Shown: positions 49,112 through 57,990 of the stretch, piece by piece | Position numbering within the stretch: the first letter of the stretch is position 1 | Layout of the letters: the number at the start of each line of letters is the position of its first letter | From: SZUA-35 sp965530755 | Lineage (GTDB): Bacteria; Actinomycetota; Acidimicrobiia; Acidimicrobiales; SZUA-35 | Length of the DNA stretch: 64,000 nucleotides | NCBI GenBank assembly: GCA_965530755.1 | Contig: CBESNA010000016.1 | Coordinates: 14,675-78,674 of the forward strand | Reading direction: 5' to 3' | The notes under the pieces: generated by a model | Told to the model about the DNA's origin: nothing | Database searches by the model: none | What the model saw: the letters and a program-made list of their open reading frames with translations, nothing else | Position numbers and translations under genes: made by a program

Positions 49112-50507
49112 GGCAAACCACCGGGATCGACAGTTCAGCGGCGACGGCCTCGACGATGCGTCGATGATGTCCGGGCGCCAGCACGAAGTGATGCTCGAGG
49201 CCGTCACCCAACACCGTCGACAACAAGGATCGTGCCGACGTCGGTAGCTGCACGACACAGGAGGTACCTTGGAACGGCTGGCCGTCCACGATGCGGCCCT
49301 GGCCAACGACCATTCGGAGTCCGTGCGGGCCTTGCGACAAGCGGGCGATCGTGACAGGCCCCGGTGCGAGCCCGAAGTCGAACACGGCTGGAACCTGGCG
49401 GTTCGGGTGGAGCGCAACCCTGACGGTCCCGTTCGGATCGGCCAGTGTGCGGGGGGCAACACCGCAATGCCAGAACGCAACGCGGTCTCCGTCGAGCTCA
49501 GCGTCGACCAGATCGGCGAGGAAGGTGGGGGTGCCGGCCAGGCGCTGCATCATGCGCATCGAGAGAGCGCCAAAGATGTCGGCCTCGCATGCGGCCGGTA
49601 TGCCCTGTTCGTTGAGCATCGCCATCGCTGCGCAGGCCGCTCCACCCCACTCGTCGAAACACTCGGGCCAGCAGCGAATGGCCAGCGCGTTCCAGCCCTC
49701 GCGTTCGGCGAGCCGTTCAGCACCTCGATGCAATGCCACGGTCTGTTCGACTGCTGCCCGTTCGATCGACTCGTTGCCGGCGAGATCTCGCAGCTGCGAT
49801 ATCTCAGGGTCGTCCGCCATCGACAGCGGGCGCCCTGCAGTGGCAAAGAGCCGCCCGAGCGGGACCCGGCCGGCAACAGCACCCTCTGGCAGGGCGGACA
49901 CCTCCGCCTCGCATGGCTCGAATCCGTCCGGCGGGTCGCCGATGACGCCGATACGCGAGCGGTGGAGTTCGTCGACGGCGGCGCTCACCAGGGCCTGTTC
50001 AGACTCGGTGAGCTCGTCAGTCGACGGGAGGCGGATCGTTGTTCGCCGGCCCCGGGCGCGGATGATTGCCTGTTCGAGACTGCGCTGGGTCGCGGCGCCG
50101 GGCAACTCGTGTATCGCAGCGACATCGCGTCCCTCCCCCACGAGTCGGTAGGCCAGCAGATTCGCGCCGCACAGTGAGTTCCGACGCAGTCGCCCGCCCG
50201 TCCACTCCTCTGGTAACGACCAGAGCACCACGTTCGCGACCGCGTCGAAGTGATCAACTGCGGCGGCACCGAGCCGGGAGTCGGCGAAGGACGCGAAGAG
50301 AATCACGAGCGTGCCGGCGGTCGACGGCACCGATGTCATCGCCGACTCGACCTCCTCAGGGGATTGCAGGATGCGGCCGTCCCCCACAAGCACGGTGGTC
50401 GGGTCAGACGAACGGATGGCTTCGGACACCAACGGCGCAGCAGATTCCAGATCGAACGTCGGCCGGCCGATGACCACCAGAACATCAGGTTCCGTGAGGT
50501 CGATCAC
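49104..50507 (-). CDS. L-fucose/arabinose isomerase-family protein (second copy)
   Basis: 467 aa, longer than the first copy because of an extended N-terminal domain. Family motifs are ALAIRCWPECFDEWGGAACA, GIPAACEADIFGALSMRMM, VAFWHCGVAP and the C-terminal HHFVLAPGHH. The metal-ligand Glu/Asp pattern CEAD is intact. Translation is coupled to the USP gene upstream (4-base overlap). With the kinase and aldolase between the two isomerase copies it forms a sugar-catabolic unit of isomerase, kinase and aldolase; the substrate is not determined. Confidence 0.8.
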   Translation of the reverse strand: MIDLTEPDVLVVIGRPTFDLESAAPLVSEAIRSSDPTTVLVGDGRILQSPEEVESAMTSVPSTAGTLVILFASFADSRLGAAAVDHFDAVANVVLWSLPEEWTGGRLRRNSLCGANLLAYRLVGEGRDVAAIHELPGAATQRSLEQAIIRARGRRTTIRLPSTDELTESEQALVSAAVDELHRSRIGVIGDPPDGFEPCEAEVSALPEGAVAGRVPLGRLFATAGRPLSMADDPEISQLRDLAGNESIERAAVEQTVALHRGAERLAEREGWNALAIRCWPECFDEWGGAACAAMAMLNEQGIPAACEADIFGALSMRMMQRLAGTPTFLADLVDAELDGDRVAFWHCGVAPRTLADPNGTVRVALHPNRQVPAVFDFGLAPGPVTIARLSQGPHGLRMVVGQGRIVDGQPFQGTSCVVQLPTSARSLLSTVLGDGLEHHFVLAPGHHRRIVEAVAAELSIPVVCLT

Positions 50508-50953
50508 GGAGTGGTCTCCGCCACGCGGGCGGGAACGATGATGACCGGCACCTCAGCCGTTCTCGCGATCTTCTCGGCGATGCTACCGAGAAGCCAACGC
50601 GTCATTCCGGTACGTCCGTGACTCGCAATGACGATGGCATCGACTTCGTTCATCGTCGCTGCCTGGAGGATGCCATGGGCCGGGGAGTCGTCGTAGCTGA
50701 CGAAGGCCCGCGCCTCGATTCCGGTGGCCCTCGTGTCGGCGTAGTGACGGAGCTGCGCAATCCCCGCCTCATCAACCGACAAGTGCTCGGCTGCGGCGTA
50801 GCCCTCGAGCACGGCTCGCTCAGGCACGTTGACATTGCAGAACAGGAGCAGTGACGCGCCTGTCGCAGCGGCCAACATTGCGGCGTAGTCGAGCCCGACC
50901 AGTGACCGGGACGACAGGTCGATCGGGACGAGAATGGTTTGTGGTGCAAGCAT
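50504..50953 (-). CDS. Universal stress protein
   Basis: 149 aa single USP domain; the start ILVPIDLSSRSLVGLDYAAML and ATP motif ASHGRTGMTRWLLGSIAEKI are typical. First gene of the operon with the second isomerase-family gene. AGGAGTC precedes the ATG. A DosR-box-like site (51001-51014) lies 54.5 bases upstream of the ATG, which suits a short leader. Confidence 0.95.
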   Translation of the reverse strand: MLAPQTILVPIDLSSRSLVGLDYAAMLAAATGASLLLFCNVNVPERAVLEGYAAAEHLSVDEAGIAQLRHYADTRATGIEARAFVSYDDSPAHGILQAATMNEVDAIVIASHGRTGMTRWLLGSIAEKIARTAEVPVIIVPARVAETTP

Positions 50954-51000
50954 GATGACTCCTTCGGTTCGATGGTCGCCCGCACGTGCGGGATCGTCCA

Positions 51001-51014
51001 GGGGCGAAGGTCCG
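51001..51014. promoter_or_regulatory. DosR-box-like site (GGGGCGAAGGTCCG)
   Basis: Matches the mycobacterial DosR consensus at 10 of 14 positions. It lies between the divergent USP gene (50953) and acyl-CoA synthetase gene (51097), 54.5 bases from the USP start. Confidence 0.4.
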
Positions 51015-51046
51015 AACCCGCACGGGCAAAGTCAGATCGACGACCC

Positions 51047-51060
51047 ATGACTTTGGACCC
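51047..51060. promoter_or_regulatory. DosR-box-like site (minus strand GGGTCCAAAGTCAT)
   Basis: The minus strand shares the ten bases GGGTCCAAAG with the site at 62178-62191. The centre is 43.5 bases before the GTG at 51097. Confidence 0.45.
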
Positions 51061-51096
51061 TCCCCCGAGGCACCGGGGACATGGCCCACTTGACTC

Positions 51097-52863
51097 GTGG
51101 AGAACCGATCACGCAGTCACGAACCGCTCGAGGACCAACAGAGCGGTCGCCCAGCCGAAGCGGTCTGGGCCGATGCTCGTTCAGCCCTCGCCGGCCTGCC
51201 GAGCGGTGGGCTCAACATCGCATACGAAGCGGTGGACCGACACGTGGATGACGGGCTCGGGTCGACCGTGGCCATCCGCTGGTTGCCGACCGCGGGGCCA
51301 CCAGTCGATGTCAGTTATCGGGAGCTCGCACGGCAGAGCAATCGATGGGCCCGAGCGATCCGAGACCTCGGCTATGCGGGCGGTCACGGCGTCGCAACCT
51401 TGTGCGGCCGGGTGCTGCCGCTCTACGTGACCGCACTCGGAACCCTCAAGGGGGGCGGCATCTACACACCACTGTTCAGCGCCTTCGGAACCGATCCGGT
51501 GATCCTCAGACTCGAAATCGGGCGCGTCCAGGTCCTCGTCACGACCGAAGCCATGTATCGCCGCAAGGTCATGGCCCGCCGTGCCGAAGTGCCGGCGCTC
51601 CGCCATGTGCTCCTCATCGACGGCGATGCGTCGAGCTTCGACGACCCGACCGTGCTCGACCTGTCGGCGCTGCTCGAACAGTCGAGCGACGAGTTCGCAA
51701 TCCCGGCGACCGATCCCGAACAGCCGGCGCTGCTCCACTTCACGAGCGGCACGACAGGGCCCCCGAAGGGGGCGATCCACGTGCATGAGGCCGTGGTTGC
51801 CCACGCGTCGACAGGACGCATGGTGCTCCAGCTGCGCCCCGGAGCGATCTACTGGTGCACCGCTGATCCGGGCTGGGTCACCGGCACGTCGTACGGACTC
51901 ATCGCACCGCTGGTGAACGGAGCCACCAGCATCATCGACGAAGCCGAGTTCGACGCCGAGCGCTGGTACCGCACACTGCAGGACGAGCACGTCCAGATCT
52001 TCTACACCGCTCCCACGGCACTTCGGCTGCTCCAGCGTGTGGGACGCGAAACGGCTGATCACTTCGATCTCTCGCACCTCGAGCTGATCGGCAGCGTCGG
52101 CGAGCCGCTCGATCCCGAGTCGTTGCTCTGGACCCGATCGGTCCTCGGAGCTCCCGTCCTCGACAATTGGTGGCAGACCGAGACCGGAGCCATCATGATC
52201 GCCAATCGGCTTGGCGATGACGTGCGTCCGGGCTCGATGGGCCACCCGCTGCCCGGCGTCGAGGCGGCAATCCTCGCCTGCGACGACGAGGGCGAGCTCG
52301 CACTGGACGACGCCGGCCAGCCGGTCCTGTTGACCGAACCGGACGCGGTCGGGGAACTCGGACTGAAGGCGGGCTGGCCGTCGATGTTCCGCTCGTACCT
52401 CGATCAACCCGAACGATACGCATCGTGTTTCGCCGGCGAGTGGTACCACTCGGGTGACCTCGCTCGCCGCGACAACGACGGCTACTTCTGGTTCGTCGGG
52501 CGGAACAACGACGTGATCAAGTCCGCTGGGCACCTCATTGGACCGTTCGAGGTCGAGTCGGCGTTGACCGAACATCCGGCCGTGGTGGAAGCGGGCGTCA
52601 TCGGCAAGCCGGACGAGACGATGGGCAACATCATCAAGGCGTTCGTGGTGCTGAAGGACGGCGAGTCGGCATCGGAAGCACTCGTACGCGACATTCGAGG
52701 TCACGCGAGGAAACGCCTCGGTTCGGTCGTGGCGCCTCGCGAGATCGAAATCGTCCCCCATCTGCCCCACACCCGCAGCGGCAAGATCATGCGCCGGCTC
52801 CTCAAGGCCCGCGAGCTCGGACTGGCCGAGGGCGACACCTCGACACTGGAGGTCATCGGATGA
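51097..52863 (+). CDS. AMP-forming acyl-CoA synthetase (acetyl-CoA-synthetase-like)
   Basis: 588 aa ANL-superfamily ligase. The ATP/AMP motif HFTSGTTGPPKGAIHVH, the WWQTETGAIMIAN motif, the hinge GRNNDVIKSAGHLIGPFEVES and the C-terminal acetylated-Lys motif TRSGKIMRRL place it near Acs. It activates a short carboxylic acid (acetate, propionate or similar) to the CoA ester. GTG 51097 is the chosen start. It overlaps the E1-alpha gene by 4 bases and heads the dehydrogenase operon. Confidence 0.93.
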   Translation: MENRSRSHEPLEDQQSGRPAEAVWADARSALAGLPSGGLNIAYEAVDRHVDDGLGSTVAIRWLPTAGPPVDVSYRELARQSNRWARAIRDLGYAGGHGVATLCGRVLPLYVTALGTLKGGGIYTPLFSAFGTDPVILRLEIGRVQVLVTTEAMYRRKVMARRAEVPALRHVLLIDGDASSFDDPTVLDLSALLEQSSDEFAIPATDPEQPALLHFTSGTTGPPKGAIHVHEAVVAHASTGRMVLQLRPGAIYWCTADPGWVTGTSYGLIAPLVNGATSIIDEAEFDAERWYRTLQDEHVQIFYTAPTALRLLQRVGRETADHFDLSHLELIGSVGEPLDPESLLWTRSVLGAPVLDNWWQTETGAIMIANRLGDDVRPGSMGHPLPGVEAAILACDDEGELALDDAGQPVLLTEPDAVGELGLKAGWPSMFRSYLDQPERYASCFAGEWYHSGDLARRDNDGYFWFVGRNNDVIKSAGHLIGPFEVESALTEHPAVVEAGVIGKPDETMGNIIKAFVVLKDGESASEALVRDIRGHARKRLGSVVAPREIEIVPHLPHTRSGKIMRRLLKARELGLAEGDTSTLEVIG

Positions 52864-53825
52864 GCACCGACATCGAGCCGACACGAATCCTCGCCGACAT
52901 GATTCGGGTGCGGGTGTTCGAGGAACGCTGTGCCGAGCTGTACGGGCAGACCAAGATCCGCGGCTTTCTGCACCTGTACGTCGGAGAGGAAGCCATCGCA
53001 GCCGGGATCATCCCGCAGCTCACCCGCGACGATGCGGTGCTCGGCACCTACCGCGAACATGGGCACGCTCTGATCCGTGGCGTACCGGCGGGTCGGATCA
53101 TGGCCGAGATGTACGGGAAGGCCAGCGGTTGCTCCGGGGGGCGCGGCGGATCGATGCATCTGTTCGACGCATCCAGGCGATTCTTCGGCGGGAACGCAAT
53201 CGTCGGCGGTCACCTGCCACTGGCGACTGGCCTCGCCCTCGCCGACGTCATGCTCGGTCGCCACGGGCGGGTGACCGCATGCTTCTTCGGTGAAGGCGCC
53301 GTCGCAGAAGGCGAGTTCCACGAGGCCATGAACCTGGCAGCGCTCTGGCAGTTGCCCGTGCTGTTCTGCTGCGAGAACAACCTCTACGCCATGGGAACAT
53401 CCCTTGCGTCGAGCGAGTCCCAGCCGGATCTGGCTCTCAAGGCGGCGTCGTATCAAATGCCTTCCTGGACGGTCGACGGCATGGATGCAATGGAGGTGAC
53501 CGAGGCCGCTCATCGAGCGCTCCAGAGCATTCGTGGTGGGGGCGGCCCCGTCTTCCTCGAACTGCGCACCTACCGGTACCGGGCCCACTCGATGTTCGAT
53601 CCGGAGCTCTACCGAGACGCATCCGAGGTCGAAGAGTGGAAGACACACGATCCCATCGATCAGCTGGCCAGTCGCCTCCTGGAAGGCGGCGAGATTTCGG
53701 CGGAAGAGCTCGACGATCTCTGGGTCGCAGCGCGAGACGAGACCCAGGACGCCGTCGACTTCGCCGAGGCGGCACCACTCGAGCCAGTGGCGAGCCTGCG
53801 AAAGCACACCTACGCGGAGACCTGA
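52860..53825 (+). CDS. Pyruvate/acetoin dehydrogenase E1 component, alpha subunit
   Basis: 321 aa thiamine-diphosphate subunit. The start contains RVFEERCAELYGQTKIRGFLHLYVGEEA, then GGSMHLFDASRRFFGGNAIVGGHLPLATG and the ThDP-binding GDG-like turn, here FFGEGAVAEGEFHEAMNLAALWQLP. This is the AcoA/PdhA pattern. ATG overlaps the ligase stop by 4 bases. It needs the beta subunit encoded next. Confidence 0.94.
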   Translation: MSTDIEPTRILADMIRVRVFEERCAELYGQTKIRGFLHLYVGEEAIAAGIIPQLTRDDAVLGTYREHGHALIRGVPAGRIMAEMYGKASGCSGGRGGSMHLFDASRRFFGGNAIVGGHLPLATGLALADVMLGRHGRVTACFFGEGAVAEGEFHEAMNLAALWQLPVLFCCENNLYAMGTSLASSESQPDLALKAASYQMPSWTVDGMDAMEVTEAAHRALQSIRGGGGPVFLELRTYRYRAHSMFDPELYRDASEVEEWKTHDPIDQLASRLLEGGEISAEELDDLWVAARDETQDAVDFAEAAPLEPVASLRKHTYAET

Positions 53826-53830
53826 GAGCC

Positions 53831-54817
53831 ATGAACGAGATCACCTACCGAGAAGCCATGCGAACCGCCATTCACGACGCGCTCGACGCCGACGATCGGG
53901 TCTTCGTGATGGGCGAGGACGTCGCCGACTACGGCGGCACGTATGCCGTGACGAAGGGTTTGGCCGAGATCTTCGGCGCCGACCGCGTCCGGAACACACC
54001 GCTGTCCGAGTCCGGCTTCGTCGGGGCCGGCATCGGAGCTGCGCTCGGCGGGATGCGCCCGATCGTCGAGATCATGACGGTGAACTTCAGCCTCCTCGCC
54101 ATGGACCAGATCGTGAACACGGCTGCCACGCTTCGCCACATGTCTGGTGGCCAGATCGGGGTTCCTCTGGTGATCCGGATGACGACCGGCGCCGGTAGGC
54201 AGCTCGCCGCACAACACTCACACAGCCTCGAGTCCTGGTTCGCCCACGTTCCTGGCCTGCGCGTCGTCGCACCGGCGTCGGTCCGCGATGCCCGCTGGAT
54301 GCTCGCAGCGGCGCTCGACGATCCTGATCCGGTCATCATCTTCGAGCACTCCGGGCTCTACAACAGCAAAGGCGACCCCGGCGAGGGGCCGGTCGAACTG
54401 TCCGGGGCGTCCATCTGCCGCTCAGGTGAGGAGCTCACGATCGTGGCGGCAGCCGGCATGGTGTCGAAGGCAATCGAGGCAGCCGACGAGCTGAACGAAT
54501 CCGGTCTCTCCGCAGAGGTGATCGACCTTCGATCGCTTCGCCCGCTCGACACGGCGACGATCAGAGCATCGGTCGCACGAACCCATCGCGCGTTGGTGGT
54601 CGACGAAGGCTGGCGGACGTTGGGGCTCTCGGCGGAGGTCGCCGCCGACATCAGCGAGGCCTGCTTCTACGACCTCGACGCTCCGGTGGGTCGAGTCGCA
54701 GGGGTGGAAGTGCCGATCCCCTACGCAGCGCACCTGGAAGCTGCCTCGATCCCGCAGGTCCGCGACATCGTCGAGGCGGCCCGCGCCGTTCGTTCGGGGG
54801 GCCTCGTCGATGCCTGA
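53831..54817 (+). CDS. Pyruvate/acetoin dehydrogenase E1 component, beta subunit
   Basis: 328 aa transketolase-like subunit. Recognisable segments are TYREAMRTAIHDALDADDRVFVMGEDV, DRVRNTPLSESGFVGAGIGAA (Glu of the ThDP site), FSLLAMDQIVNTAATLRHMSGG, the QHSHSLESWFAHVPGL loop and VIDLRSLRPLD. It pairs with the alpha subunit encoded 5 bases upstream, and overlaps the E2 gene by 8 bases. Confidence 0.95.
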   Translation: MNEITYREAMRTAIHDALDADDRVFVMGEDVADYGGTYAVTKGLAEIFGADRVRNTPLSESGFVGAGIGAALGGMRPIVEIMTVNFSLLAMDQIVNTAATLRHMSGGQIGVPLVIRMTTGAGRQLAAQHSHSLESWFAHVPGLRVVAPASVRDARWMLAAALDDPDPVIIFEHSGLYNSKGDPGEGPVELSGASICRSGEELTIVAAAGMVSKAIEAADELNESGLSAEVIDLRSLRPLDTATIRASVARTHRALVVDEGWRTLGLSAEVAADISEACFYDLDAPVGRVAGVEVPIPYAAHLEAASIPQVRDIVEAARAVRSGGLVDA

Positions 54818-56084
54818 TCCCGAGGCGTCGACCGGAATCGATGAAGGAAGGCGGCTCACCGTCTCACTGCCGTCGCTCGGAGCCGACATGGACGTCGGCA
54901 GTGTCATCGAGTGGCGGGTGTCCGTCGGGGACGAGGTCGAACGGGGCGACATCGTCGCCGTCGTCTCGACCGAGAAATCCGACATCGACGTCGAATCGTG
55001 GGACAGCGGTGTGGTCGCCGAGTTCGTAGCGCCCATGAACGAAGAGATCCCGGTCGGCACGCCGCTGCTGATTCTCGAGAGCCGGACCGCAGCCAACCGG
55101 ACTCCAGGCGCAACGCTGGCACCAGACGAAACAACGACTCCAAACGAAGCACGGACTGCGAGCGAGGAGCCGGCTCCGACCACCGTCGCTTCCCGACCGG
55201 CGGCCGACGGCGAGCCGTCTGGCTCATCGGCCGCACTGGCCACGTCGCATGCCCGTCGCCGACCGGTGTCGCCGTACGCGCGGCGTGTCGCCGCCGAGCG
55301 AGGCATCTCGCTCGACGGCATCGATGGGAGCGGCCCGCATGGCGAGATCCTTGCTGCCGACCTGCTCGCATCCGGTACCGATCCAGAACCGCGGCCGAGC
55401 CCCGCACCCCTGGGCGGCATGCGAGCCGCCATCGCCGACCGCATGGCCAGATCGAACCGCGAGATCCCCCACTACCACCTCGAACGAGACATCGACATGG
55501 CTCCATCGCTGGAGTGGTTGGCGGAGCACAACGCACCTCTCCCCATCGGACAGCGGGTGGTCCCGGCGGCTCTGGTGGCCTGCGCCGCGGCGCGGGCAGC
55601 TCGAGCAGTTCCGGAACTGAACGGGACCTGGTCAGACGAAGGATTCCTCGGCAGCGCTTCTGTGGATCTCGGTTTGGTGATCTCACTCCGGCGGGGCGGT
55701 CTCGTGGTCACCACGGCCAGACGCGCCGACCAGCTCGGGCCGGACGAGATGATGCGCATCATGCGTGAGATGGTGACCGGGGCCAGAAAGGGCCAGCTGC
55801 GCAGCGGCTGGATGTCGCAACCGAGCATCACGATCACCAACCTGGGCGAGAACGGCGCCGATCGAGTGTCCGGCATAATCTTCCCGCCGCAGGTTGCCAT
55901 CGTGGGCTTCGGCCGGATCAGCGACCGACCCTGGTGCGTCGACGGAACCGTCCTCGCACGACCGGCGGCCACTGCCTCACTCGCCGGCGACCATCGGGCG
56001 ACCGATGGGGCCGAAGGGTCTCGTTTCCTCGCTGCCATGGCACAGGGGCTCGAGCACCCTGCTTGGTTCGAGGTCGAGTCATGA
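54810..56084 (+). CDS. Dihydrolipoamide acyltransferase E2 component
   Basis: 424 aa. An N-terminal lipoyl domain with the lipoylated Lys in VSTEKSDIDVES is followed by an Ala/Thr/Pro-rich linker, a peripheral-subunit-binding domain (SPYARRVAAERGISLDGIDG), and a catalytic acetyltransferase domain with the DHRATDG active-site motif. The catalytic domain is slightly short. No dihydrolipoamide dehydrogenase gene is adjacent; the flavoprotein at 40343-41896 lacks the needed disulfide, so E3 must come from elsewhere. It ends the operon. Confidence 0.93.
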   Translation: MPDPEASTGIDEGRRLTVSLPSLGADMDVGSVIEWRVSVGDEVERGDIVAVVSTEKSDIDVESWDSGVVAEFVAPMNEEIPVGTPLLILESRTAANRTPGATLAPDETTTPNEARTASEEPAPTTVASRPAADGEPSGSSAALATSHARRRPVSPYARRVAAERGISLDGIDGSGPHGEILAADLLASGTDPEPRPSPAPLGGMRAAIADRMARSNREIPHYHLERDIDMAPSLEWLAEHNAPLPIGQRVVPAALVACAAARAARAVPELNGTWSDEGFLGSASVDLGLVISLRRGGLVVTTARRADQLGPDEMMRIMREMVTGARKGQLRSGWMSQPSITITNLGENGADRVSGIIFPPQVAIVGFGRISDRPWCVDGTVLARPAATASLAGDHRATDGAEGSRFLAAMAQGLEHPAWFEVES

Positions 56085-56185
56085 CGTCGATGGCAGAAAA
56101 CTGAATCGAGGACTTCCGACTCTGGACTGTTCCGAACCAGTAACGGACAATGAGGGAAATTCCGAACCGATTTCAGGAGGACCCG

Positions 56186-56374
56186 ATGACTGTCATGAGC
56201 ATTCCCGCCGTCGACATCACGACGGAGTCCGAGCGTTTGATCGACGGACTCGAAAAGTTCCTGGCCGACCCGATCGGCTACGGAACGTACGATCCGAGCG
56301 ATCCCATCACGCTCGAGGAGTTCTGCCACACCCGCCACTTCCGAGGCGTCTACGCGGCGCCTCTGGCGTTCTGA
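56186..56374 (+). CDS. Hypothetical 62-residue protein
   Basis: ATG with a strong AGGAGG ribosome-binding site. The product is acidic (TTESERLIDGLEKFLADP, YDPSDPITLEEFCHTRH) with no membrane segment or known family. A partial DosR-box-like sequence (AGGACTTCCGACTC, 56109-56122) lies 70 bases before the start, so it may be dormancy-regulated. The good ribosome-binding site and spacing support a real gene. Confidence 0.6.
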   Translation: MTVMSIPAVDITTESERLIDGLEKFLADPIGYGTYDPSDPITLEEFCHTRHFRGVYAAPLAF

Positions 56375-56386
56375 AGTGAGAACGTC

Positions 56387-56587
56387 ATGGCTGGACGTCG
56401 TACTCCACCCTCCCGCCGCCTCTACCGGCGACGCAGCCCACTGAACACCGACGTACGCACCTGTGGCCGCGACGGCGTTGCCAAGGCGCGGTGGGCACTC
56501 GATCACCCAGAGCCGGAGCAGCTCACACTCGAGATGAGTTCGAGCGCAGAACCAGAAGAGCGCGAAGAGGCGAATGGCCTGCGCTGA
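56387..56587 (+). CDS. Hypothetical 66-residue protein
   Basis: Basic N-terminal half (RRTPPSRRLYRRRS) and acidic Glu-rich end (EPEEREEANGLR); no family recognised. The ribosome-binding site is weak. It overlaps the start of the GNAT gene by 14 bases and follows the previous small gene by 12 bases, so it may form part of one operon, but it could be an accidental open frame. Confidence 0.4.
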   Translation: MAGRRTPPSRRLYRRRSPLNTDVRTCGRDGVAKARWALDHPEPEQLTLEMSSSAEPEEREEANGLR

Positions 56588-57548
56588 CCACAACGAGACC
56601 AGCTGCGAGCAGTGCGGGAAGCCGATCGATCTGGGAGCGCGCGGCGTCCTCTCCCTTCGCCATGCGGGACCCGGCGACGAGGAGGGTCTGGCGTTGCTGT
56701 ATGCGTCGCTCACGCCGGCCGATCTGCTCAAACGGTTCTTCACGGCCGGACCACCGGGACGGCACTTCCTCGAGAGTTGGGTCGATGTCGCCTCGAAAGG
56801 CGGCCGGTGCCTCCTCGCCGAACTCGTCGGCACCGACGGTCACCGGCACGTCATTGCCGAAGCCGGTTTCGCACCGCTGACCGACGGTGACGTGGAGCTC
56901 GGGATCACCGTGGCGCCCGGCCACCGGGGTTGGATCGGACCCTGGCTGCTCGACGTGCTCCTGAGCCATGCCGCAGCCGCCGGCATCGCCAACATGCAGG
57001 CACTGGTCAAGACCGGAAATCGACCGATGCTCGACGTCATTCGACATCGCGGCTGCGTCATCTTCGACGAGGAAGACTGGGACACCATGAGAGTGACAAT
57101 GGCGACCGACGGCCACACTCCCAGCTGGCCCCCGGACAGCCCAAGGCCGCGCATCCTGATCGAGAGTCCTCGATCGAAACCGGACGCAGCGCGCCGCCTG
57201 CGCTACCTCGGCGGCACGAGACTCGTCTGCGGAGGGTTCGCCAACGCAAAATCACACTGTCCGCTTCACGACGGCCATCCCTGCCCCTTGATCGACGGGG
57301 CCGATGCCGTCGTCATCGATCGCAGCAAGAGCGACGCCGAGATCGCTGACGCCCTGGCCAAGGTCATCGCCAAGGTCCACCCGGACGCCATGGTCACCGT
57401 TCTCGACCCGTCGGGTCCCCACGGGCTTCCGGTCAGGCTCCCCCCGCTGGATCTCGGCCTCGGACCCAACGCCGAGACGGAGGCCGCGCCCACATCCAGG
57501 ACCGACACAGCATCCAAGGCCGACGCTGCCGAGGACGAAGGGCCCTGA
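56574..57548 (+). CDS. GNAT acetyltransferase with cysteine-rich ends
   Basis: 324 aa. An N-terminal CxxC-type motif (HNETSCEQCGKP) precedes a GNAT domain (about residues 28-150: LRHAGPGDEEGLALLYASLTPADLLKRFF, ELGITVAPGHRGWIGPWLLDVLL with the acetyl-CoA-binding loop). A third region (about 190-285) carries CGGFANAKSHCPLHDGHPCPL, Cys/His-rich, then a VVIDRSKSDAEIADAL segment. The GNAT portion resembles protein-lysine acetyltransferases. A zinc- or redox-sensitive protein acetyltransferase is a fair guess; the domain combination is not one I recognise. Confidence 0.75.
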   Translation: MACADHNETSCEQCGKPIDLGARGVLSLRHAGPGDEEGLALLYASLTPADLLKRFFTAGPPGRHFLESWVDVASKGGRCLLAELVGTDGHRHVIAEAGFAPLTDGDVELGITVAPGHRGWIGPWLLDVLLSHAAAAGIANMQALVKTGNRPMLDVIRHRGCVIFDEEDWDTMRVTMATDGHTPSWPPDSPRPRILIESPRSKPDAARRLRYLGGTRLVCGGFANAKSHCPLHDGHPCPLIDGADAVVIDRSKSDAEIADALAKVIAKVHPDAMVTVLDPSGPHGLPVRLPPLDLGLGPNAETEAAPTSRTDTASKADAAEDEGP

Positions 57549-57603
57549 TGCTCGACGAAGGCACGGGTCAGGCTGGACGTATCACCACGACGAAGGGAAC
57601 GAC

Positions 57604-57990
57604 ATGACTGCGGAGACCATGCACGACATCAGCGACCTGATGACAGGCGACCTGATCGCTGTTCGACCATCGGATCGGGCCGGGCGGGCACTCGACATCC
57701 TCCTCCAGTCCGGCCTCCATGCTCTGCCGATCGTCGACGACGACGGAGCTCCGGTCGGCATCGTCACGACCGCAGACCTGGTCCCGGTCGATCCCGATCT
57801 CCCCGTCGGCGAACGCTTCTACGGACCGCCGATCACGCTCGATCGAACTGCCCTGATCTCCGAGGCGGCGACCATCATGCGGCGGGAGTTTGTCCACCAC
57901 ATCATCGTCACCGACGGCCAGACCGCCGTGGGAATGCTCAGCAGCCACGACCTCTTGCGGGTATTGGAACAAAACGGAGTGACATCATGA
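57604..57990 (+). CDS. CBS domain pair protein
   Basis: 128 aa, two CBS repeats (residues 10-60: DLMTGDLIAVRPSDRAGRALDILLQSGLHALPIVDDDG; 72-125: ITLDRTALISEAATIMRREFVHHIIVTDGQTAVGMLSSHDLL). Stand-alone CBS pairs bind adenine nucleotides and act as energy sensors; the same kind is part of the mycobacterial dormancy regulon. ATG 57604 has an AAGGGA site. It overlaps the AhpD-like gene by 4 bases. Confidence 0.9.
   Translation: MTAETMHDISDLMTGDLIAVRPSDRAGRALDILLQSGLHALPIVDDDGAPVGIVTTADLVPVDPDLPVGERFYGPPITLDRTALISEAATIMRREFVHHIIVTDGQTAVGMLSSHDLLRVLEQNGVTS

Noticed and set aside
47240..49480. A 746-codon open frame on the minus strand across the kinase and aldolase genes
   Set aside because: It lies antisense to two genes with clear families and overlapping starts, and its amino acid make-up (Arg/Ser/Pro-rich) is typical of shadows in high-GC DNA.
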